Part shown: in pieces, positions 37,924-47,053 of the stretch
Numbering within the stretch: the first letter of the stretch is position 1
Layout: each line of letters opens with the position of its first letter
Source: Anisodus tanguticus
Lineage: Eukaryota > Streptophyta > Magnoliopsida > Solanales > Solanaceae
DNA length: 64,000 nucleotides
Assembly: GCA_034509755.1 (NCBI GenBank)
Contig: CM067546.1
Location: 17,962,615-18,026,614 of the forward strand
Direction of reading: 5' to 3'
Notes under the pieces: model-generated
What the model was told of the DNA's origin: nothing
The model's input: the letters and a program-made list of their open reading frames with translations, nothing else
Databases searched by the model: none
Program-made: the position numbers and the translations under genes

Positions 37924-38830
37924 TTTTGCAACTCCGCAAAGGTAGGTGACCTGACACTTTGGCATCAAAGGTTGGGACATGTCAACTACGACACTTTGGA
38001 TAAGCTGATCTCATTTGAAGCTGTCAGAGGCATTCCCAGACTGGATCCAAAAGATAAAACACTGTGTGAAGATTGTTTGAAAGGAAAGCAGACCCGAGTC
38101 TCTCATAATGTTTTCCAACATGACGGACAACATTCAGGTACGTCTCATTATTTTCAATTATTGCATATGGATCTTATGGGTCCAATCGAGGTAGATAGCC
38201 TAGGAGGAATGAGATATTCTTATGTGATAGTAGATGATTTTTCAAGATTCACTTGGATCTATTTTTTAAAAGAAAAATCACAAACCTTTGAGATATTTAG
38301 AACACTTTACTCTAGGATTAAAAATCTGTTTTGTTCTTCGATTTTTAGAATTAGATCTGATCATGGAAAGGAGTTTGAAAATCAAATCTTTGCAAAATTC
38401 TGCGAAAAGAAAGGTATATTCCATGAATTTTTGGCACCAAAAACACCATAACAAAATGGGGTTGCCGAGAGAAAGAACAGAACTCTACAAGAAATGGCTA
38501 GAGTTATGTTAAGTTCTAAGCAATTGTCAAAAAGGTTTTGGGCAGAAGCATTGAACACGGCATGTCACATAACTAATAGAATTTATTTAAGGCCAGGGAC
38601 GAAGATGACACCCTATGAACTGTTAAATGGAAAGAAACCTACAGTGCGGTACTTTCATGTCTTTGGGTGTGTGTGCTATATTCTTAATGATAGGGATAAA
38701 CTGGCCAAATTTGACTCTATGAGTGACAAGGGAATATTCGTTGGCTACTCTCAGAATAGCCATGCTTATTGAATATACAATATTCGGACAAAGACCATAC
38801 AAGAATCAATCAATGTTATTTTCGATGACC
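37924..38830 (+). pseudogene. copia integrase
   Basis: The zinc-binding part 'LWHQRLGHVNYDTL...CEDCLKGK' lies at about 37958-38090. The catalytic core has the first Asp in 'LLHMDLMGPIE' (about 38160), the second in 'RIRSDHGKEF' (about 38350) and the Glu in 'GVAERKNRTLQEMARVM' (about 38459-38505). It ends with 'FGCVCYILNDRDKLAKFD'. Two in-frame stops break it: TAA at 38449-38451, where Gln is expected beside NGVAE, and TGA at 38770-38772, where Arg is expected. All three DDE residues are still readable. It would insert cDNA into host DNA. Confidence 0.9.
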
Positions 38831-38868
38831 TGCTGGATATATCTGGTAGATCTTCAGAAAACAACATT

Positions 38869-40029
38869 GTGGTTACAGTTGAAGAGGAGCAACCCACAGA
38901 AGAAACAGATGTAGTCCAGATGTTGTCCCAACATCAGAAGAAACATCTGAACCTCAAAAAAGAGAACACATGGGACGAAATTGAGGAGGAATATGCTACT
39001 GAACTAAATGATGAAGTGAGAAAAGACCCTCCATCAAGGATTAGAAGGAACCATCCACCCGACCAGGTGATAGGGGGAGTTTTTGAGGAGAGGCGTACAA
39101 GATGGAAAGAGCTAGTAAATTACCGAGAAATGGTAAGGTATGTGTGCATGTCTACCATATATCAACAGGTAAGTCTCTCTTGTCTTACATCTACTTTGGA
39201 ACCTAAAAATATTGGGGAAGCATTAAAAGATAATTTTTGGATTCAAGCCATGCAAGAAGAGCTCGAACAATTTGCCCGAAATGAGGTTTGGGACTTGGTA
39301 CCACGACCCAACAACACAAATGTTATTGGGACCAAGTGGATATTCAAAAACAAATCAGATGAGTTAGGAAAGATTGTCAGGAACAAAGCTCGACTTGTTG
39401 CTCAAGGATATACACAAGTAGAAGGTATCGACTATGACGAGACCTTCGCTCCTGTGGCTAGAATTGAGTCAATAAGGTTACTTCTTGCTATTGCTTGCTA
39501 TCTAAAGATTACCTTGCACCAATTGGACGTTAAAGGTGCCTTTCTCAATGGATACTTGGACAAAGAAGTTTATGTTGAACAACCAAAGGGATTTGAGGAT
39601 CCTCACCATCCACATCATGTGTACAAGCTCAAGAAAGCCTTGTATGGACTAAAACAAGCACTATGTGCATGGTATGGTCGTCTAACTAACTTCCTTGTTG
39701 AGTTTGGTTTTACCCGTGGAGAAGCTGACAGAACATTATTCATTAAAAGACACGGTATAGATGTAATAATAGCTCAAATCTATGTTGATGATATTGTTTT
39801 TGGTTCGACTACAGAATCACTAGTAAAGTCTTTTGTCGAAGCAATGTCGACAACATTTGAGATGAGCATGATTGGAGAACTAACATTTTTCTTAGGCTTG
39901 CAGATTAAACAGAATGAAGATGGGATCTTTGTATCTCAAAGCAAATACGCCAAGAATCTTGTTAGGAGATTTGGTTTGGAAAATGCTAAACACATGAAGA
40001 CTCCAATGGGCTCTGCAACAGGTATGTAA
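38869..40029 (+). pseudogene. copia reverse transcriptase (386-codon open segment)
   Basis: The longest open segment of the window. A short acidic linker is followed by the RVT_2 domain: 'WDLVPRPNNTNVIGTKWIF', 'KARLVAQGYTQVEGIDYDET', 'HQLDVKGAFLNGYLDKEVY' and 'LYGLKQALCAWYGRL', where the usual RxW is altered. The catalytic 'YVDDIVFG' is at 39781-39804. 'GELTFFLGLQIKQ' follows. The frame ends at 40027-40029, and the RNase H follows in the +1 frame, so a single-base indel lies near 40020-40030. All RT catalytic aspartates are intact. Confidence 0.93.
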
Positions 40030-40072
40030 AGACGATGTTGGACAAGATGTTGACCCAACATTATACCGATCT

Positions 40073-40720
40073 ATGATAGGTAGCCTTCTATACCTTACTG
40101 CCGGTCGCCCTGATATCATGTTTAGCGTATGTGTTTGCGCCAGGTTCCAAGCCAGTCCCAATATATCTCATTTTAATATTGTGAAGCGTATCATTCGATA
40201 CGTTGCCGGTACAAGTGACTTGGGAATTTGGTACTCCAAATATACTAATCCTAATCTAATAGGATATAGTGACTCGGATTGGGCCGGTGATGTAGACGAT
40301 AGAAAAAGCACTAGTGGTGGGTGTTTCTATCTTGGCAATAATCTAGTCTCATGGTACAGTCGTAAACAAAATTATGTATCACTCTTGACTGCCGAATCTG
40401 AATATGTGGCAGCCGGAAGTTGTTGTGCTCAACTAATTTGGTTACGATATATGCTAGATGACTATGGCATATCTAATAACTCCATGATTTTGTACTGTGA
40501 TAATCTGAGTGCTATTAATATTTCCAAAAATCCAGTTCATCATTCACGTACAAAGCACATAGACATAAGACATCATTTTTTAAGAGACTTAGTGGAAAAA
40601 TAGCTAGTTCAAATCGAACATGTTGATACTTTTTTTCAACTGGCTGACATTTTTACCAAACCTTTAAATCATGAGAGATTTTCTAGCTTGAAAAAATCTC
40701 TTGGTCTCTGTTTTCTTTGA
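40073..40720 (+). pseudogene. copia RNase H and pol end
   Basis: 'MIGSLLYLTAGRPDIMF' opens the segment after RT. The RNase H core is 'LIGYSDSDWAGDVDDRKST', 'LLTAESEYVAAG', 'ILYCDNLSAINISKNPVHH' and 'SRTKHIDIRHHFLRD', keeping the D-E-D-D residues. TAG at 40601-40603 interrupts it, after which 'LADIFTKPLNHERF' continues in frame to the pol stop TGA at 40718-40720. Confidence 0.9.
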
Positions 40721-41458
40721 AAATAAGACAGACTAGGTAGATGTTGTCCGAAATGTTGTCCTAACATTCTGGGTAACATTTACTATTGAGTCAATATACA
40801 GGATAAGTGTTGTAGTGATGTAGTATATTTTTTAAAAAGATTCAAGAATGACTCTAAAATGACAAGATATGAAGGCGAAGCCTCTACTGAAAGATTTGGA
40901 TGTATACAAAAAGAGCAAAGCTCTAAGATTGGTATCGTTCCTATTCTATAGGAGTACCACATGTTCAAAAAGGTTGAAAATTTCTCAATTTTTTTTTAAT
41001 CTGTATGTGTTCAACTAAGTTGATTAAGGACAATGGTAAAATGTTACATTAGTCCAGCGATCAGTCTCATAGGGAACATGTACAGAAATATTATCTGCCA
41101 AATCAGAAAACCCTTGGTGTCTCATAATGTTTGTTTAACTTTGAAATGTTGCCAACATCATCAACAACATCGTGTTCCAGTACATTGATCAAACAGGCTT
41201 ATCTTATTTTATTCATGTTTTTGGTATTTAAAACGTCTCTGTTTTTAACTGGAAGTCCAAAAATTCTGGATGACCATTTTTTTAAATGATGATATGTGCT
41301 ATGACAATCCTATTTTTGGGGTGTAAAGAGTTTTTATTCTTCTATACAATCTAAATTTAAGGAAAAGGAGTTTAAGTGTAAGTATACTTTGCCATAATAA
41401 AACCTCCCATTTTTTGTCTTGGAATTGTCACATCAGCCGACTACCAACCCATTAAACC
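40721..41458 (+). other. copia pol-env spacer
   Basis: No gene. Contains several copies of the ATGTTG/CAACAT palindrome (40753-40767; 41146-41158 with a 1-nt spacer), then AT-rich sequence up to the env-like start. Confidence 0.7.
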
Positions 41459-43165
41459 ATGGCAGCCCAAACAACACCGTCATTTCTCAAAACCCAAAGC
41501 TTCTCCAACACGGCCAATCCTTCAAAAGCCTCTCCCATGTCCGTGTCCCCAAAATCAACAAACACTAAAGATTATTCTCTAATGTCGACTAGTCCAACAA
41601 ATAACAACAAGGTTTACAAGCATTATACTTCCATTAATGACTTGAGACCTGTCGAGGAGGACTGCACACAGGCTATGATCCTGCTTGGTTCGGATAAGCC
41701 ATTACAGGTGAGCTACCCAAGCGATAATGAAAACCCAATCGATGTTGATGCAACATCTGATTTCTCGAACCTTGCCTCAAAATTGACATTTCCGACGCAA
41801 AGGTCAAAGAGGGTTTTCGAAAACTAATTCGGTGAATACCAGTCTGCCAAAAGATCCAGGGAAGGGTCGACTTTCCTTGTTGATACTACCACAAGCAGCA
41901 GCACTGACACCAATTTTAGTGTGACCAGTTCCTCCAGAACTCCATCAACTTCCACTCCACAAGCAGAATCTGGGAAGGAAAAAGAAGAAGAAGAGATGTC
42001 TGATGACACACCTCTACGAAACTTCATTCCTAAAGGGGTCCATAAAACATACTGGAATTTTGATAAATATGTTGCCTCAACATCAAAGGCAACAGACGAG
42101 AAAATGGACCCAGACTATGTTGCCCCAACATCCGAGGCAACACCTGCAGCCACCTCATCCGAACAAGTATAATCAGAATCTGAAACATATTCTGAGGTAA
42201 TTCCCTACACTTCCATGTTTCAAACTAAATCATACTCCAGCAATTAGAATTGGTTTAAGAATAGAGGAGTTAAAGGGGAGAAGGTGATTGACCTAACTTC
42301 ATTCTCCAAAAATGGTTTAGTTGATTTCTTAATTAGTTGAAATATCTTAAGCTCTGTATCTGGTAAGAATCCTTATTGTGAGAAGGTGATTAAGGTGTTC
42401 TATGCTAATCTGATGCTTGCTGTTAAGGACACAACCTCAAAGAAATTTGGGAAAGTGTACCTATACAACAAGGTATACAATTTTACACCTAATATCATCA
42501 ACTCCACCATTGGGATAATTATTAGTAAAAGAGAACCTCAACCAAACCCCACTGTGGAGGAACTCAATTCAATGATCAAGTACCTTACAGGGAATTTGAT
42601 CACTGTTTGGGCTCCTCGCAGCCCTGTGTCGAAACTCACTGCCTTGTTTGCCACTTTGCACAAACTTGCTATATACAACTGGCTACCCTCTCTCAACGGG
42701 ACAATAGTGACCCTTGATCAAGCATCCCTGCTTTTTAAGATTGGAAGGAATCAGAAAGTTGACTTAGGAACACTTATATTCAACCATGCTGTCAACTTGG
42801 CAGAAAAACAAAGCAACTCTGCCCTTCCATACCCTTCCTTGATTTTTCAAATCCTGCTCAACTAAGGTTTTAAGACTCCAAAAGGAGAAAAGCTGAGTCC
42901 AGCCTTAGAGGTTTACTCAGTACAATGAGTAGTTGTTAACAGCAGGGACAAGGTTATTGACCTGCCCTGGAAGAAAGATGAATGGGACACTAACACATCA
43001 AAGGATGTTGCCGACATTCCTGGCAACATTGCTCAAGGACAGGTCCCAATGTCCAAAGACTGACTACTACAACACATTGCTGAACTTGACAGACAAATTC
43101 AAGAACTAGTGCGAGCCAGGAACTATTACATGGGCTTACTTTCTTCATTAAAAAGGGGGAGATGA
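41459..43165 (+). pseudogene. Sirevirus env-like ORF (one frame with internal stops)
   Basis: One continuous frame from ATG 41459 to TGA 43163-43165, interrupted by in-frame stops at 41825, 42170, 42245, 42338, 42863, 42929 and 43061. The N-terminal part is Ser/Thr/Pro-rich ('KTQSFSNTANPSKASPMSV') with two 48-nt-spaced 'YVAxTSxAT' repeats (42068-42146). The central part (42386-42865) resembles the putative plant transposon domain Transposase_32 (PF20167): 'VIKVFYANLMLA', 'SKLTALFATLHKLAIYNWL', 'LDQASLLFKIGRNQKVDLG' and 'LPYPSLIFQ'. The end has a short coiled coil ('LLQHIAELDRQIQELV'). I see no signal peptide or transmembrane span, so a real envelope role is doubtful. The frame has the same phase as the RNase H/pol end 740 bp upstream. 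Confidence 0.7.
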
Positions 43166-43794
43166 TGCGATGCTGCTGCTGGAAGCAGACAGACAGGGAG
43201 AGCTGCTACTGATAAGGGTGCAGGTAATGATGTAGGGGAGAGGAGGTGAGATGATTGATTGCTAACTACTTCTGAAGCCATGGAGATGAAGATGGTGCTG
43301 CACAGAGTGATTGATCACAAAAAACGGCTGGAAGCTATTGTGACTTGATTACTCTAGTCAAGGATGATTATGCTGATGGAGTGTTGATTCAATGATGAAT
43401 GTTTATTTGATTAGTGGACTATACTGACATTACTGACATTTGGAATATTATTTGTGTTTGTATTTTTTTTACTTTGAGACATTTGGTCTTCTTGCAGACA
43501 TTGTGATTTGCTTTCAAAAGCTGTTTATATATGTTTGCCTGATGTGGATTGTTATGAATGGTTACTGTAGACTGATTACGCAGTTGCCGTAAGTAAGTCA
43601 CGACTAACAAAATATAACTCCTATCTGATCAAATCATCGATACAACACTGCTTGAAATTTTCTACTGCAGGTTAAGCGGGAGCATAACACTGATCCTACT
43701 GATTCTTGGAATGTAAGGACTACATCGGGAATCAGTATCCTAGTCATTTTCGCTTCGGATGGAGTTTTGTGAAGAAAGGAAAAAAATGGGAGAT
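43150..43794 (+). other. Copia 3' noncoding region with two polypurine tracts
   Basis: A first purine tract, AAAAAGGGGGAGA, lies at 43150-43162, over 600 bp before the LTR. A second ('gaagaaaggaaaaaaatggg', 43771-43790) lies just before the 3' LTR. Multiple polypurine tracts are a known Sirevirus trait. No gene lies between them. Confidence 0.6.
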
Positions 43795-44729
43795 TGTTGA
43801 TGTTGGATGGATGTTGTGACAACATCCGTAAATGCTCAGGACAATATCTTATGAAAATAAGAATGTTTCATGTGATGTTGTGACAACATTCCTGACAATA
43901 TCCATGTAACGATTTTGCCTATTCTTCCGGCCAAAATAGGTTGTGTTACTGTTAGTAAAATTGACCTAGGCAAACTAACAATGATGTTGTGTTTAAAACG
44001 TGGCAAAAGAAACAATCAAAGCTTGGAGAGGAAGCAGCGTGAAGACCAAGTCCAGAACGTTGAGCTTTTGAAGGAGCAAGAACCGGTCCAAGCTGAAGTC
44101 TTCTTTTACTCAGCCTTCGTAACCAACCAGTGAGGATTTCAAGGGAAGTTCCACACTATAAATAGAAGGGAACTTCAGAGTATCAATAACCAGAATTGAA
44201 CGAGAAGAATTACCAAGTGAACTCTCAGATATTCACCTTAGAAACTGGATCAACACACTTAGCCTAAAGTTGTATAACAACATCTAGTCACACATTACTA
44301 CTACTGCTCAGATTCTAGATCAAGCTTATATTTCAAGCAATAGTAATGAAGATGTTGTATTTATCTTTTTAGATCTTTTAACTTTAGGCTGAAGTCATCT
44401 GCGACTTCATTTTTGTTTGTAATTTCTTTTCGCATTTATTGTTCAATATTGTAAAAAGAAATTCATTTGTAATTGTATATAATTTATACAATTCTTTGGT
44501 CATTGACCGTCAAGGGATATATTAATATATACCCTTGAAAATATAAACCTTGTGTCTCTTTACTTTTCCGCTGCATTTACTCTATAAAGGTTTATAACTG
44601 TTTTATCACAATGTTGGGTCAGATATTGACACAACATTGAAGGCAACATCCAGAAACTGTTTTAATTGCTTTAGCTGTTACTGTTTTATACTTACATATT
44701 CTTGCTTATCCGTAGCCTCGGACCCAACA
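43795..44729 (+). repeat. 3' LTR of the copia element
   Basis: 935 bp, preceded by the polypurine tract. It keeps the perfect palindrome GGATGTTGT-G-ACAACATCC near its start (43809-43827), which is partly mutated in the 5' LTR. TATAAATA at 44157-44164. Confidence 0.95.
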
Positions 44730-46162
44730 AAATACATGTCATGGCATATTAACTGAATCATAAATCATGGCCTATAATCTAATTCACTTCTCAAGTCATC
44801 TCTCACAATAGATGTATTTCAAGTCATAATCAATTTAGAAATCATGTTCAAATCCTTCATTCAACTTCAAGAAACCGCATTTAGCGAACAAAATATGTGT
44901 AAAGTTCCAATCTTTCAACAATATGCACAATCATCCATATTAGGGAAATACATGTTTCAATCATAGTAAAATTCGTATGAGGTTCAATGCGGGCTTGACC
45001 CTAGATGTGCATGACGTTGTTCAAATATCATTTTTAGTTCGAAAATAAGTTCAACAAGGAACATCTACTAACCTAGAGTTTTAACGTGTACAAATAATCA
45101 AAAGAGGATTCTCATAACAAATCATGCTTTCAAAACATTCTTAAGAGTAGTCTTGTTTCAAATGATGTTTTCAAAGCATAAAGACGTTTTAAAAATGTAG
45201 ACATACCTCAATTTCCGCTAAAATATAGCAAACGTATTCCTCCAAGTTCAACAATCATTATGCAATGATTATTAATGATAAATTTCAGAACTTCAACCAA
45301 ATTCTAAGAGATCCACCCTTAGTAAAAAACTGGGGCTTTTTCATGCCCAAAATGTGTTCTTGAAAACCTCATGAATTATCCATAGATTCCCATCTCTTTG
45401 AATACCCCACATTGGTATAAATCCTTAAATAACATCAGTAAAGTCCAAAGATCATATCTTTAAGACATTTCCCAAAGTCTCCTTCAATTTATATTTCTTC
45501 AGTTTTCAAGAATCTAAGGTTTTGAAGGATAAACTATTATTAATTTGATATTAGATTGATGTAGTAATGATAGGAATAGATCAATAACTTACCTTAGATG
45601 TTTTGGGGAAGCATTAGGGTTGTTTTCTCTCTAAAGGTCATTCAAAATAAAGTGGGAAAGGGTTTTGACGAAGTTAGAAACTTAAAAAATTTGGAATCAT
45701 GAAATGGGCAATTGCAATGGCATTACGTCGCATTCCCATCACAGGCCACTGCCCATGTGAAGGCTTGGAATCAAATGTCCATTGCATAAGGTCAAAACTT
45801 GGTCAGAGACAGGAAATTTGTGTGCATTGTTGCCAGCCATTCAGGTAAAATGGACATAACTCCTAGAATAGAGTTGTGATTGAGCTGGTCCATATATGAT
45901 TGGAAATGTATTTCAAAGGTCTACGACTTTCATGTATTAAGTTTTCTCAGATTCTCAACGAATTTTCACGTAAACAGACTGGAAGTTAGACCTATTGTAA
46001 ACTTAGACAATTCTATAAAATTTAATGCACCTCACAATTCGTCTTGATCATAAAATAACTATTTTCGCCCAAATTCATCCGGATAGGATTTCATATGGCT
46101 AAAATGTCACATTAATACTCATTTAACGTATTCACACCTAACTTAAATTTACAGAGTGTTAC
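44730..46162 (-). repeat. Tekay-like LTR C, fragment 2 (LTR start)
   Basis: On the minus strand the LTR starts TGTAACACTCTGTAAATTTAAG... at 46162, the usual opening of Tekay-like LTRs. It continues leftward to 44730, where the copia interrupts. Nothing retroviral lies to its right, so it is a solo or truncated LTR. The target flank on the right is 'ccaaa'; the other flank was lost to the Ogre insertion. Confidence 0.7.
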
Positions 46163-47025
46163 ACCAAATTGGGTAATTCAAAATGTTATCTTGGGTGGAA
46201 TTTTGCAAGGATTATGTTGGGCTTGTCAAATGTGAGTTTTGTGATCATCTCACATATGATTCGGGTTGTTGCTGCATTTTTCACTTATTTCAGGATTTAG
46301 TCACTTTTTTTCACAAGTTTGGGAGCTAGGGTTGAGGCAATCTTAAAGGTATTCTTCTGATATTTGCTTGGGGTTAAGAATATAAATATTATTTCATGGT
46401 ACTCCATTGATTTCTTACATTATTTGAATTAATTTGATGGATGGATAATTGGGGGTTTTACCAGAAGGTTGGATTTTTGAGAAAATAAGAAATTGAAAGT
46501 CAAGTTGGAGTCTTTTTTACTGGGTTTTATGGATTTAAGTCCCTTGATTTTAGGGCAAACTATTTTAAAAGAAAATTTTGATTTGGTCGTCGGAGTTAGG
46601 CGCCATCACGAGCTCCGATTTCGATCGTGACACTAAGTATTTTTGACCTGCTGGAAATGATGGAGCAATTCCCGAGAAAATCGGGTGATATTAAAGAAGA
46701 AAAAGTAAATTAAAAGTGCTTTAGATAAGGAAATGAAAAGGGTTGACCAAGTCAATATCGGAGGTTAACGAGCTCAGATTTGAGTTTCACACTTCCATCA
46801 TGAGCACCGGAATGCAATTTGTGACTAGGTCAAGTAGTTTGGAAGAGCCCCAGATGGCTATGTGATTTGGACTCTTGGTTAGAAAATTAGTTAAGTCAAT
46901 GGATTAGAGTTCGACCACGTGGAACCTATGAATAGGATGACTAATAAAGGATGTCACGTGAATCAGATCTGGAGTACGTATTTAGCGTGCCGGTTGACCA
47001 ATATTCATTCTCCTTACGTGAAACC
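46163..47025 (+). promoter_or_regulatory. Upstream region of the EF-hand gene, two G-boxes
   Basis: No coding signal. CACGTG occurs at 46916-46921 and 46955-46960, and ACGTG at 47016-47020, all within 110 bp of the predicted ATG. G-boxes bind bZIP/bHLH factors in plants; a role here is inferred. No convincing TATA box was found. The left part (46163-46700) could be further transposon debris. Confidence 0.45.
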
Positions 47026-47053
47026 ATGGGTCAGATTCATCAAAAAATCCAAG
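47026..47053 (+). CDS. EF-hand gene exon 1 (coding part)
   Basis: ATG in a good context ('aaaccATGGGT'). Nine codons plus one base, donor AAG|GTAACA. The spliced join makes the Gly codon G|GT before 'KQW', which agrees with exon 2. Glycine follows the initiator Met, so N-myristoylation is conceivable, but this is not shown. Confidence 0.7.

Larger units (their letters stand above)
34663..44729 (+). mobile_element. Sirevirus/Maximus-type copia element with env-like frame, decayed
   Basis: LTRs 34663-35599 (937 bp) and 43795-44729 (935 bp), TGTTGATG...CCCAACA, with about 30 differences by eye. Primer-binding site 35602-35613 (TGGTATCAGAGC). Order: gag, protease, integrase, reverse transcriptase, RNase H (copia order), then an env-like frame (41459-43165), then noncoding sequence and a polypurine tract at 43776-43794. 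Two CCHC-type knuckles in gag, the 'WYLDSGCSRHMTG' protease and the env-like 3' frame indicate the Sirevirus lineage. The flanks share AAATACAT (34654-34661 and 44730-44737, the left copy one base removed from the LTR), consistent with target duplication. It is broken by a 14-bp duplication and several stops. Confidence 0.93.
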
